DNA of 64,000 nucleotides from Akkermansiaceae bacterium (GTDB taxonomy: Bacteria > Verrucomicrobiota > Verrucomicrobiia > Verrucomicrobiales > Akkermansiaceae). A program made the translations under genes and the position numbers. The stretch covers positions 43,163-107,162 of the forward strand of contig SUVN01000005.1 of the NCBI GenBank assembly GCA_015061985.1, in the 5' to 3' direction. Positions within the stretch are counted from its first letter, which is position 1. Each line of letters begins with the position of its first letter. A model generated the notes under the pieces. That model ran no database searches, was not told where the DNA came from, and saw only the letters and a program-made list of their open reading frames with translations. Positions 19,109 to 28,559 of the stretch are shown piece after piece.

Positions 19109-20341
19109 ATGTATTTACTCTTCGACTGCAATAACTTTTTTGCCAGTTGTGAGCAGGTGTTCCGTCCCGATTGGCGGCGACGTCCCCTCGTCGTGTTGTC
19201 CAACAACGATGGCTGTGTCATTTCCCGCAGTGCCGAGGCGAAAGCTCTGGGTATCGCCATGTGCGAGCCTTATTTCAAGTGTCGGCAGCGGCTGGAGGCG
19301 GCAGGCGGTATCGTTTGCTCGGCCAACTTTGCGCTCTATAGCGACCTCTCTGACAGAATGATTCGCATCTTGGAGGATTCTCTCCCGGAAGTGCAGCAGT
19401 ACAGCATAGATGAGGCCTTTGCCGTGGTGCAACCCGGCCCGGATTGGGAACAGGAAGCCCGCCGCATCCGCAGAAATATCTTCCGCTGGGTTGGAATCAC
19501 CGTCAGCGTGGGGATTGCGCCCACCCGCACCCTTGCCAAGCTTGCCAACGAAACCGCCAAGAAACTCCCGCAGTACCGCGGAGTCATGGCTTTAAACACC
19601 CCGGAGCAGATACAATCATTGCTGGAGACCACCCCGGTGGAGGAGGTCTGGGGCGTGGGGAGAAAACTCCGTGAGCGCATGCGTGGTGCGGGTATCCGAA
19701 CGGCGGCTCAGCTTGCCTCAGCCCCGGCCGGACGACTGCGCCGCTTATTCGGAGTCCATGGCGAGCGCCTGGCTCTGGAATTACAGGGCGTTTCCTGTCT
19801 GGACGAGATAGAAGCACCGCAGCGGACGCAGGTGATGGTGTCCCGTACGTTGTCGGAAGCCATTGATGACTCCGTTGTGCTGCGGGATGCCCTCTGCCGT
19901 TTTGTGGAGAAAGCAGGGCGTATCCTGCGGGATGAGGGACTGATGGCGGCTGCTGTACACGTGGTGCTGCGGACTTCTCGCTATGAGGATACGGAGCGCC
20001 TGTATGCGGAAAGCTCGGGCTGTGCGCTTTCCTGTCACACGGATGATACGCGTGTATTCACCGCAGCTGCAACCGCTCTGTTGGATTCCATCTATCGCCC
20101 GGGTTATCGGTATCGGAAGGTGGGGGTGCTGCTGGCAGACCTCCTGCCTGCCGAGGAGGTGCAGCCCACCTTTGAGCATCCGGATGCGGCACCCAGTCCG
20201 TTGATGGAGGTGTTGGACAAGCTTCAGAAATCCGGCCACAACATCCGCTTTGCCAACACCTCAACCACTCCGCTGGCTCAGAAAGCCCACGTGTCGCCCG
20301 CTTTTACCACCTCGTGGAACGATTTGCCGGAAGCTCGCTGA
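19109..20341 (+). CDS. umuC: Y-family DNA polymerase, UmuC-like
   Basis: LLFDCNNFFASCEQVFRPDWRRRPLVVLSNNDGCVISRSAEAKALGIAM; YSIDEAFAVV; TLAKLANETAKKLPQYRGV. Confidence 0.88.
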   Translation: MYLLFDCNNFFASCEQVFRPDWRRRPLVVLSNNDGCVISRSAEAKALGIAMCEPYFKCRQRLEAAGGIVCSANFALYSDLSDRMIRILEDSLPEVQQYSIDEAFAVVQPGPDWEQEARRIRRNIFRWVGITVSVGIAPTRTLAKLANETAKKLPQYRGVMALNTPEQIQSLLETTPVEEVWGVGRKLRERMRGAGIRTAAQLASAPAGRLRRLFGVHGERLALELQGVSCLDEIEAPQRTQVMVSRTLSEAIDDSVVLRDALCRFVEKAGRILRDEGLMAAAVHVVLRTSRYEDTERLYAESSGCALSCHTDDTRVFTAAATALLDSIYRPGYRYRKVGVLLADLLPAEEVQPTFEHPDAAPSPLMEVLDKLQKSGHNIRFANTSTTPLAQKAHVSPAFTTSWNDLPEAR

Positions 20342-20383
20342 AAACGCTTGATGCGGGGCGTGACCGGGTGTAGACTGGTGGGC

Positions 20384-21175
20384 ATGAAGATTCATGTCCT
20401 GATGGAGAATAGCGCTTCCTCTGATGATTTTGCAGCAGAGCATGGGTTGAGTCTTCTGGTGGAAACCGCAGGGCGGCACATCTTATTCGACACCGGGGCT
20501 TCTGCTGCCTTTGCCGATAATGCGGAGAAGATGGGCGTTGATTTGTCGCGGGTGGAATTAGCAGTGTTGTCGCACGGTCATTACGACCACGGGGGCGGCC
20601 TTACTCGTTTTCTTGAAGTGAACACGCAGGCCTCCGTCTGGGTGAGTGCGTATGCGTTTGAGCCGCACTTCAATGCATCCGGCAAGGATATCGGCCTTGA
20701 TACGGCGCTGATGCATCATCCACGCATCAGGATGGTGGAGACTCCTGTCTTTTCTCCGGCAGAGGGAATGACGCTGTTCTCTGCAACGGAAGTTCCCCTT
20801 ACGTACGGGCTTGATTCATCCGGGATGAGTGTTCTGCGGGAGGGTAAACGCGTTTCCGATGACTTCCGCCACGAGCAATACCTGCTGGTGGAGGAGCAGG
20901 GGAAACGTGTGCTGTTCAGCGGGTGTTCCCATCGCGGGATTCTCAACATCGCATGCTATTTCCGACCGGATGTGCTCGTGGGCGGCTTTCATTTCATGAA
21001 ACTGAGCCCGGATACCCATGCGGAGCGGCTGAACCGGGCGGCAGATGTCCTGTTGCAACTGCCTGCTCAATACCTGACCGGACACTGCACGGGAGACGCT
21101 GCCACGCTCTTTCTGAAAGAGCGTATGCAGTCCCGCCTGCACACTTTTGCGGCAGGGCAGACTATCTGCCTTTGA
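20384..21175 (+). CDS. Metallo-beta-lactamase fold hydrolase
   Basis: MKIHVLMENSASSDDFAAEHGLSLLVETAGRHILFDTGAS; HGHYDHGGGL metal-binding motif. Confidence 0.8.
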   Translation: MKIHVLMENSASSDDFAAEHGLSLLVETAGRHILFDTGASAAFADNAEKMGVDLSRVELAVLSHGHYDHGGGLTRFLEVNTQASVWVSAYAFEPHFNASGKDIGLDTALMHHPRIRMVETPVFSPAEGMTLFSATEVPLTYGLDSSGMSVLREGKRVSDDFRHEQYLLVEEQGKRVLFSGCSHRGILNIACYFRPDVLVGGFHFMKLSPDTHAERLNRAADVLLQLPAQYLTGHCTGDAATLFLKERMQSRLHTFAAGQTICL

Positions 21176-21183
21176 GTCGCCCT

Positions 21184-21864
21184 TTACTTTTTCTCGGGAG
21201 CTTCTTCCTGGGCTCGGATGTAGGCCACCTCTTTTTTCAGCACGGCACCCACGCGGTGTTTGGCCAGATAAACCTGAGCAATGCTCACCCCCAATTTGCT
21301 GCGCACCTCGCCGGCACTCATGCCTCGCAGCACATTGTAATCAAAAATCTGGAACTGCTGGGGTGAAATCTTCATTTTCACCCGTTCGATGGCCGCTTTC
21401 ATGACGTTGTTCTGCCACTCGCGATCCCATATTTTGGCAAAAGTTTCACCGGTGGTGTCAGGAATGTCGGCCAGAGGTTCTCTTTCCGTCCCGTCAGCGG
21501 ACGTTACGGTGGCGGAGGTATCTTTTCTGCGCTGGCGGAATTGGTCATTGATGCGCCAGCGTGTGATGTGCCACAGCCACATCTTGAACGAGCCCTTCTT
21601 CGGGTCGTACATATTCTTGACGCTCTGCTTGGCTATCGTCAGCACCGTTTCCTGAACCACATCCCAGGCCTCATCCTCCCGCAGCCCTGCTTTGAGCGCC
21701 ACAGAGTAGATGAGTCTCCAGTAGGTGCGATAGAACTCATCCCAGCTCTTCTGGTCTTTCCAGTCCCCCAGCCTCATGATGAGACTGCGGCGCGTGCGGG
21801 CGGCGAATTGTTCCAATTCGTCGTTCGTGGGAGTGTTCAGTTTTTCGGTATCAGGCTGCGCCAC
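21184..21864 (-). CDS. ECF-type sigma-70 family RNA polymerase sigma factor
   Basis: Sigma region 2 (SWDEFYRTYWRLIYSVALKAGLREDEAWDVVQETVLTIAKQ...FKMWLWHITRWRINDQFRQR) and a region 4-like C-terminal HTH. Confidence 0.8.
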   Translation of the reverse strand: MAQPDTEKLNTPTNDELEQFAARTRRSLIMRLGDWKDQKSWDEFYRTYWRLIYSVALKAGLREDEAWDVVQETVLTIAKQSVKNMYDPKKGSFKMWLWHITRWRINDQFRQRRKDTSATVTSADGTEREPLADIPDTTGETFAKIWDREWQNNVMKAAIERVKMKISPQQFQIFDYNVLRGMSAGEVRSKLGVSIAQVYLAKHRVGAVLKKEVAYIRAQEEAPEKK

Positions 21865-21911
21865 GGCGCGATGTTACCATAAACAGTACGATGTGGCAAG
21901 GAACAAGTTCA

Positions 21912-22922
21912 TCACTCCTGCGTATCTTTCATTTTTCCGGGCTCAACAAACGAGGACGGCTTCTGCGATTCCTTCCACATGGGCAGGATGACATCTTCCG
22001 TGTATCGGATGTTCTGCTCCAGCTTTTTTCCCAGGCGGGAGTCGGGATCAATGGCGTGAGCCTCTTTCATGGTGCGGAGCATGGACGGCACATCGCGCAG
22101 AAAGGCGTAGCTGTCGGATTTGGCGCGGAGGGCTTCCTGCCGCACGTCCGTATCCAGATCCTCCCGGGCGAGGAATGAGTCCAGCGCGGCGATGTGGCTG
22201 CGGATGAGCTGCGGTTCGAATTGCCCGCGGAAGGAGTCGAGCAGTTCCCGCAGCTCGGCCATTTGCCGGATGCGCGCTTCGCTGCCCCGGCAATATCGGC
22301 GGTAGCCCAAGGTGTCGACCGGGTCATGTTCAGCGATGGTTTGCAACAATTCGGGGTATTTATCGCGGCAGGCTTCCGGCAGGAGGTTGAGCGCCTCTGC
22401 GAGCGCTCGGGCAGACGCTGCTCCGGTGAGCGTATGGGCTCGCTTTAGTGCCTCGTTTCGGGCCTTGAGCGTTTCAAATGCACGATTCAGCAGGGGGAGG
22501 TAGTCCGCTGTGGTGCGCGTTGTGCCGGAGAGCGTGGCAAAAGGATACCCCTGCGCATCCAGCAGAACAGCATAGGGCAACCCCTCCGCCCGATAGGATA
22601 CCAGCAGTGCCGTGCGTTTGTCCCACTCTTCCTTCGAGATTTTCTTCACCAGCTCAGGGTTGCGGGGGTAATCCACTTCCACCAGCACCAGCTTATCGTC
22701 CATTGCCCTGTTGAATTCCGGCGAATCCAGTATTTTGGTTCTCAGATGAATACAGGCCGTGCACCAATCCGTTCCTGTGAAGTTCAGCATGATGCACCGA
22801 CCGTCCTTGCGGGTGACGGACAGGGCTTCTTCAAGGTCGGTGAATTCGGTCAGGGCGGGCAGAGGAGCGCACAGTAGTGCCCACAGAGCTAGGAGTCGTT
22901 TCATCCTCCCCATTGTAGCCAA
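21912..22922 (-). CDS. Secreted thioredoxin-fold protein
   Basis: Signal peptide plus MLNFTGTDWCTACIHLRTKILDSPEF (CxxC) and AVLLDAQGYPFATLSG. Confidence 0.75.
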   Translation of the reverse strand: MATMGRMKRLLALWALLCAPLPALTEFTDLEEALSVTRKDGRCIMLNFTGTDWCTACIHLRTKILDSPEFNRAMDDKLVLVEVDYPRNPELVKKISKEEWDKRTALLVSYRAEGLPYAVLLDAQGYPFATLSGTTRTTADYLPLLNRAFETLKARNEALKRAHTLTGAASARALAEALNLLPEACRDKYPELLQTIAEHDPVDTLGYRRYCRGSEARIRQMAELRELLDSFRGQFEPQLIRSHIAALDSFLAREDLDTDVRQEALRAKSDSYAFLRDVPSMLRTMKEAHAIDPDSRLGKKLEQNIRYTEDVILPMWKESQKPSSFVEPGKMKDTQE

Positions 22923-22987
22923 AGATGACGTTACCGCAAGGAATAATAGAGAAGTCCTTTGTCATGCATCCTCTGCTCGGGGGCGAT

Positions 22988-23875
22988 TTATTCAGAGTCA
23001 ATACAGAAGGCTTTGTGGTGATGCATGAAGAAGTCGTGCATCAGCCGCACGTTTTCAAGCTCGTACCAAGGGCGTTCCTGCACCGGGGTGGTGCTCAGGT
23101 CATATACCTTTGCACCGGGCAGACTCAGCAGCAGGGGAGAATGAGTGGCGATGATGAATTGGGTGCGCAGTTCCAGACTGGCACTCAGGAATTCCGCCAG
23201 TTGGAGCTGCAGGGCGGGCGCAAGACTGTTTTCCGGTTCGTCCAGCAGGTAAAGCCCTGTTTCGCCGATGGTATCCGTGAAATAGAGGAAGGCGTTTTCG
23301 CCGTTGGAGTACTCGCGCACACGCTCGCTCACTCCCTTGCTGCGGGCATAGCTGGCGGGATTGTGGCGCAGGGCGCTTCTGTGTGCCAGGAATTGCTCGT
23401 AACCGCCCTGTTCCCATGTGTTGAGCCTCACCTTTTTGATGTCATGCCGCCAGTTGCGGGACTCCTCATGGAGCCGCAAATCGCGTTCTTCGTTATCGCG
23501 TCTGGTCTTCAGTATGCGGGAGAATACATCATCGCTGGCAATATAGCGGCTATCTGCCGGGATAGAGACGCGAAATCGCTCATCGTCACCCGCCAGTTTG
23601 GCTGAACAGAGCTGCTTGAAAGTGTCAAAATACTGCGTCTTGTTGTAAGGCCCGCTGCGGCTGAGCTCCAGATATTGGGCAATGAGGTTCAGTATCGTTG
23701 TCTTGCCGGAGCCGTTGCCTCCATAGAGGATGGTGACGGGCGCAAACTCCAGCGAGGGGATATCTTCCGTGAACAGCTTGAACGGATACACGTTGGATTC
23801 CACATACGGCATGTTGTTCAACACGCCTTCCTGCACCGCAACGGAGGGCAGGGTAAAGGATTCGAGGTAGAGCAT
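22988..23875 (-). CDS. AAA-type ATPase (ABC/SMC-like, RecF-type)
   Basis: Walker A ILYGGNGSGKTTILN; Walker B/D-loop GLYLLDEPENSLAP; FIIATHSPLLLSLPGAKVYDL. Confidence 0.8.
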   Translation of the reverse strand: MLYLESFTLPSVAVQEGVLNNMPYVESNVYPFKLFTEDIPSLEFAPVTILYGGNGSGKTTILNLIAQYLELSRSGPYNKTQYFDTFKQLCSAKLAGDDERFRVSIPADSRYIASDDVFSRILKTRRDNEERDLRLHEESRNWRHDIKKVRLNTWEQGGYEQFLAHRSALRHNPASYARSKGVSERVREYSNGENAFLYFTDTIGETGLYLLDEPENSLAPALQLQLAEFLSASLELRTQFIIATHSPLLLSLPGAKVYDLSTTPVQERPWYELENVRLMHDFFMHHHKAFCIDSE

Positions 23876-23923
23876 GCCGTGTTTCGCAGGGTAGTTGGGC
23901 AGGGCAGGGGAGGCGTGTGCCTC

Positions 23924-25339
23924 TTAAACGAACGCTGCAGCCAGACGGGCAACGACGGCTCGCAGCTCACTGTCATCCTTCATCTTCTGCTCGATGGTTC
24001 TGGAGGCATGAAGCACGGTGCCGTGGTCGCGCCCGCCGAACGCGGCGCCGATGTCCTGCAGTGAGGTGTCGGTGTGCTTGCGAGCCAGATACATGGCCAC
24101 CTGGCGCGGATGCGCGATGGCAGCCGTGCGACGGCGGCCGTTGATGTCTGCCAGGCGGATATTGAACTCATCTGCCACGCGCTGCTGGATTTCGCTGACG
24201 GAAACCTTGCTGCCGCGTTGCTGGCGAAGGAGATCCTTGAGCTGAATGCGGGCATCTGCCACAGTGATGGTACGGCGGGCAAAGGAGGCATAGCTGGTCA
24301 TGCGAACCAGTGCTCCTTCCAACGCGCGGATGGAATGCGTCACGTTCTTGGCGAGGAACTCCAGCACCTCGTTGCTCAACAGGTCGGACTTCCACTGACG
24401 GCGCAGCTTCTGCCGCAGGATGGCCATGCGGGTCTCATAATCCGGTGCCTGGAGACTGACGGTCAGTCCCTGTTCGAAACGGGTGGTCAGGCGAGATTCC
24501 AGATTGGTGATATTGGAGGCGGGGCAGTCTGCGGAGAGAATAATCTGCTTGCCGCTTTCAAAAAGCGCGTTGAAGGTGTGGAAGAACTCCTCCTGTGTCT
24601 TACCGGCGCGTGCCATGAACTGCACGTCATCAATCAGCAGAACGTCTGCCTTGCGGTATTTGCGGCGGAAGGCGTTGAGCGTGTCCCCCTTCTTGGAGAT
24701 AGCTTCAATGTAAGCGTTCGTGAAGTCCTCGCTGGTGACGTAGAGTACCTGCGTTCCCTCGTTCTTCGCCTGAATGGCGTTGCCGATGGCCTGCAGCAGG
24801 TGCGTTTTACCGAGCCCTGAATCGCCGTGGACGAAAAGCGGGTTGTATTTGCAGTCGCAGTTGTTCACGATAGCCTGTGCGGCGGCGTAGGCGAACTCGT
24901 TGTTGGAGCCCACGACATAGCCGTCGAAGGTGTAATCCGCATTCAGTCCGCTGTTGATGGGGCTGCTGCTGCGACGGGTGCGGCGTTTGCCTGTACCGGC
25001 CTTCTTCTCGCTTGCCTCTGCGGGGCAGGGTGCGGTGATGGCAGCGGGCTGCTCGTGCGTTTCTGCCGGGCTGTCGCTGCCGGCTGCGACGTATTCGATG
25101 GTTCTGGCGGCGTTGAGTACGCGTGCCGCCGCGTTCACAATCTGGTCGTGGTAGTTAATCTCGAACCAGTCGAACACGATGTCCTGCGGGTACTCCAGAA
25201 TAAGTTTGGTGCCAGTGTCTCGCAGTAGTCTCAGTTTGGAGATATAGGACTCGAACCCATACGCCCCCACGCTGCCAACGCTGCGCAGATCTTCTGCGAT
25301 CTGTGCCCAGATGGCCTGTTCCTTTTCCTGTTGGTTCAT
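23924..25339 (-). CDS. dnaA: Chromosomal replication initiator protein DnaA
   Basis: YTFDGYVVGSNNEFAYAAAQAI, PLFVHGDSGLGKTHLLQAIGN, VLLIDDVQFMARAGKTQEEFFHTFN, AFGGRDHGTVLHA. Confidence 0.97.
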   Translation of the reverse strand: MNQQEKEQAIWAQIAEDLRSVGSVGAYGFESYISKLRLLRDTGTKLILEYPQDIVFDWFEINYHDQIVNAAARVLNAARTIEYVAAGSDSPAETHEQPAAITAPCPAEASEKKAGTGKRRTRRSSSPINSGLNADYTFDGYVVGSNNEFAYAAAQAIVNNCDCKYNPLFVHGDSGLGKTHLLQAIGNAIQAKNEGTQVLYVTSEDFTNAYIEAISKKGDTLNAFRRKYRKADVLLIDDVQFMARAGKTQEEFFHTFNALFESGKQIILSADCPASNITNLESRLTTRFEQGLTVSLQAPDYETRMAILRQKLRRQWKSDLLSNEVLEFLAKNVTHSIRALEGALVRMTSYASFARRTITVADARIQLKDLLRQQRGSKVSVSEIQQRVADEFNIRLADINGRRRTAAIAHPRQVAMYLARKHTDTSLQDIGAAFGGRDHGTVLHASRTIEQKMKDDSELRAVVARLAAAFV

Positions 25340-25727
25340 TGCCTGAAATCTCTAGTTTCCCTTGGTGATTGTTTCCCTTTTCCCGTTTTGTCGTTCCCGG
25401 GGCAGGGAGGTGATGCGGGGGGAAATATGCCACGTCTCTCCCTAACAAGAAAGAAATTTTTCGCTGAATAAATTTTCTGCCCCGTGCAAAGCGCTGTTCC
25501 ATGGGAGTTCCACAGGTTCAAAAAAAGTTGGCATACATTTTTCGATTAGTTAACGTTTCTTGATATTTATTCTGAGTTCGAATGTGTGCTCAAGAATCTC
25601 TGTGGAACAAAATTTGACGATGTTACAATGTATTGATAACACGATAGTTGAATTAAATTAAAGAAAAAGTTAGACGGCAAAATTCAGATGTGTGGAACAC
25701 TGGCGAAAAGGTGGTTAAATGAGTGAA
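25340..25727. other. AT-rich intergenic region upstream of dnaA, candidate oriC and/or dnaA regulatory region
   Basis: About 390 nt, AT-rich, three copies of a TTCCACA-type DnaA-box-like 9-mer: AGTTCCACA (25506-25514) and TGTGGAACA at 25601-25609 and 25691-25699. Confidence 0.5.
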
Positions 25728-26612
25728 TTAGGCAGAAAAGTGCTGCCAGCCGCGACCAAGATTCTCGCGGTTTCGGGGAACAATTTTCCCGATGGAAGTG
25801 ATGGAAATCGGCAAGTCTATGAGAGAGAGCCTCTGAGCGGTTTCCGGGGGAAATGTCATGAGCAGCTCGTAATCCTCACCGTCCGTGAGGGCGTTTTTTA
25901 TCGAGCATCCGGGATGACAGGGGATGGTTTCCGGTGTCAGTTCATAGCCGCAGCCGGAGGCTTCTGCCAAGCGTGGCAAATCGGTGGCGAGTCCATCGGA
26001 CAAATCCATCATGGCCGAGGGACGCAGGGCGTTTTCCATGAGAAAACGAGCCAGCCGGATACGTGGTTCAAAGGTGAGATGCCGTTCCGAGGGGAAAGAG
26101 CCGCCCAGGAGCCCCGATACGCACAGGATATCCCCAACGTGGGCACCGGAACGCAGAACCGCCATTCCACGCTCTACACGGCCCGTCAGAGCCACGTTGA
26201 TGACCAGCCCGTCGGTGGGGAGGGAGGAGGTTTCCCCACCGGCGAGAGAAATCCCGTAGGATTCGGCCAGCCGATGCAGGCCGGAGTAAAGCTGCTCCAG
26301 CAGTTCAACCGGGCGGGAGGGGTGTACCAGCAGGGTAACCAGAGCGTGCTCCGGGATTCCCCCCATGGCGGCGATGTCGGAAACGGCTCGGGCCAGCGCT
26401 TTTCGTCCGATGAGTTCCGGCGGCGTCTCCGGCGTGAAATGCACAGATTCGACCACGACATCCGTTTTGAGCAGCGTGTCCCATTCCTCATTGCGTGTTA
26501 CCACGGCACAATCATCCCCCGGGCCGATGATGAGTTTCTCATTCGTCGGCATCCGCCGGAGCAGCCGCTGCAGCACAGCGTTCTCTCCCATGGATGAAAG
26601 TGGGGTGGGCAT
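25728..26612 (-). CDS. thiL: Thiamine-monophosphate kinase
   Basis: GPGDDCAVV, TDVVVESVHFTPETPPELIGRKALARAVSDIAAMGGIP, SLAGGETS, MMDLSDGLATDLPRLAEASGCGYEL. Confidence 0.92.
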   Translation of the reverse strand: MPTPLSSMGENAVLQRLLRRMPTNEKLIIGPGDDCAVVTRNEEWDTLLKTDVVVESVHFTPETPPELIGRKALARAVSDIAAMGGIPEHALVTLLVHPSRPVELLEQLYSGLHRLAESYGISLAGGETSSLPTDGLVINVALTGRVERGMAVLRSGAHVGDILCVSGLLGGSFPSERHLTFEPRIRLARFLMENALRPSAMMDLSDGLATDLPRLAEASGCGYELTPETIPCHPGCSIKNALTDGEDYELLMTFPPETAQRLSLIDLPISITSIGKIVPRNRENLGRGWQHFSA

Positions 26613-27430
26613 CAGGCAGGAAGGATAAGAATCATGATGAGCATGAGGGCGTTGTAGATGGCATGCAGAGCCATGGGAAGCCAGAGCGAGCGCGCTTTGT
26701 CGTACAGGATGCACTGCACCACCCCGAATACCAGGAGCGGCAGTGTCTGGGCAAGTGAGCCGTGAATGACGCTGAAGAGCAGCGCGGAAAGGAGAATGGC
26801 CACCACGCGGCCGCTGTACCGCTTGAGGATGTTATACACAAAACCGCGGTACACAATTTCCTCGCACACCGGGGCAACGATGACGGCAGCTGCGGCAATG
26901 ACCAGCCGCAGCTCGGTATGACCATCCCGGAACATGACGACGATATCCTGTAACTCCGGGCATCCTGTCAGCTCTGTCAGCCAGCGGAAGAAGCCCAGCT
27001 GCTCCAGAATGCAGAAAGGGATGATGATGCTCAGAAGCGCCAGGAAGAGGTGACAGGCAGCCGTTCCGATGCGGAACTTCGGACGAATCGGTGCGGGCAG
27101 CATGCCGAATCGGATGACAAAGGGCAGGTAGACGCAAACCTGCAGGAGCAGGTTGGTCAGCAGGGTGCCGACCGTGATTTCTCCTGTCGGCGGGTTCATG
27201 ACGGTCACGACGGTGCCGAAAATGGTTGTCGTGATGAAAAATGCGGTGTACAGCCAGTCAAAGATGTTCGGGAATGTTGCTCCCGGGAACATCGGCACCG
27301 GAGGAAGGGCGCTCGTACTGAATTGCCGCCGCAGCAGTCCCCCGCCTATGGTAAAGAGAATCAGAATGGGGGTCACGACCAGCAGCAGTGACATCATCAG
27401 CGTGTGAAGGGAAAGCTCCGAAGCGAACAT
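26612..27430 (-). CDS. CPBP family intramembrane metalloprotease
   Basis: Polytopic; EEIVYRGFVYNILKR, LLFSVIHG, HAIYNAL motifs. Confidence 0.88.
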   Translation of the reverse strand: MFASELSLHTLMMSLLLVVTPILILFTIGGGLLRRQFSTSALPPVPMFPGATFPNIFDWLYTAFFITTTIFGTVVTVMNPPTGEITVGTLLTNLLLQVCVYLPFVIRFGMLPAPIRPKFRIGTAACHLFLALLSIIIPFCILEQLGFFRWLTELTGCPELQDIVVMFRDGHTELRLVIAAAAVIVAPVCEEIVYRGFVYNILKRYSGRVVAILLSALLFSVIHGSLAQTLPLLVFGVVQCILYDKARSLWLPMALHAIYNALMLIMILILPA

Positions 27431-27451
27431 GGTGGGCGGGTATTCTAACGA

Positions 27452-28057
27452 TTAAATCGGATTTGGCAAGTCTGAAAGCACGACCGACGGTTGATAGGCA
27501 ATCGCGCCGCAGTAGCCCGGCATGGGGGTGAACAGATGAACTTCCGGGGCTTGTTCGAACAGCGGGACAATGCTGCCCTCTCTGTAAATAAAGGGATAGG
27601 CAGCGGCGTTCCAGATGGTGTCCCCTGCCTGTTTGACCAAGGCTTCTGCCGCACACCAACAGGCAAAGAATTCGTCAACCGGGCAGCCTCTCTCCCGAAA
27701 CGCCGCCAGCTGTTCCTCTGCCATGAATCGGGGAGCCAGCCTGTCCATGGCTCGCGGGCGGATTTTTTCCACATCGATGCCGATGGGCGTGTGATGGAAA
27801 GCCATGCAGAGACAATCTCCCGAGTGAGAGATGTTGAACTCGTATTGGGGGATGGAGGGTTTGCCGTGAGCACCATAGGAAAAATGAATTTCCGTGGCCG
27901 GGATGCCGCATCGGCGGGACAACTCACACTTCAACAAAGAACGAATCCGCCGGAAATTCTCTCCCCGCTGCCGGGCCTCCTCTTCCTCACAAGAATCCAG
28001 GACGGGAGGGATTCTTCCGTTCATTATCCCGGTCATGCTGAAGACGAGGTAATCCAT
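27452..28057 (-). CDS. 4'-phosphopantetheinyl transferase superfamily
   Basis: GKPSIPQYEFNISHSGDCLCMAF, PIGIDVEKIRP, FFACWCAAEALVKQAG. Start placed at MDYLVFSMTG. Confidence 0.87.
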   Translation of the reverse strand: MDYLVFSMTGIMNGRIPPVLDSCEEEEARQRGENFRRIRSLLKCELSRRCGIPATEIHFSYGAHGKPSIPQYEFNISHSGDCLCMAFHHTPIGIDVEKIRPRAMDRLAPRFMAEEQLAAFRERGCPVDEFFACWCAAEALVKQAGDTIWNAAAYPFIYREGSIVPLFEQAPEVHLFTPMPGYCGAIAYQPSVVLSDLPNPI

Positions 28058-28067
28058 TATAATGATA

Positions 28068-28559
28068 TTATATAGGGAAATGGAAGAACTGGCCGGAATC
28101 CGTATCATAGACACCGATACCGGGGCGGGATTGCCGCCCGAACACCTCGCCGGGATTGGCCAGCAGGGTTGTTCCCGACATACGGCTGTCCGCACAATGC
28201 GTATGCCCGTAAAATACGGCATCAAATCGGCCTGTTTCAACCGCCTGCCGGGCAAGGGAGGGCAGATGGCAGAAGAATAAGCGACGGGAGCCTATTGTCA
28301 CCGCCCCATAATTGCCGTGCAGGGTCACATGCGGTGCCGCTGTCGCAATGGCATGGAAGGCCTCTATTTCATATTCATTATTGCCGAATACCAAATCCAG
28401 CGGCTTTTTCCACTCTTCCGTCAGGAGGGTGAATGTGGAGCTGTGTACCATGTCCCCCAGAAAAATCATGCGTTCACACCCGGCCTCATCAGCTGTTGCA
28501 AGAGCCAGCAGCAGATGATTGATATGGTCGTGAACATCTGAAACGATGGCTATTTTCAT
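28068..28559 (-). CDS. YfcE/MJ0936-like metallophosphoesterase
   Basis: IAIVSDVHDHINHL, FLGDMVHSS, VFGNNEYE, FYGHTH. Confidence 0.87.
   Translation of the reverse strand: MKIAIVSDVHDHINHLLLALATADEAGCERMIFLGDMVHSSTFTLLTEEWKKPLDLVFGNNEYEIEAFHAIATAAPHVTLHGNYGAVTIGSRRLFFCHLPSLARQAVETGRFDAVFYGHTHCADSRMSGTTLLANPGEVFGRQSRPGIGVYDTDSGQFFHFPI

Noticed and set aside
22988-23875. AAA ATPase considered as an anti-phage (OLD/Abi-type) defence gene
   Set aside because: No nuclease or partner gene adjacent and it sits next to dnaA; no support for defence beyond the generic ATPase motifs.
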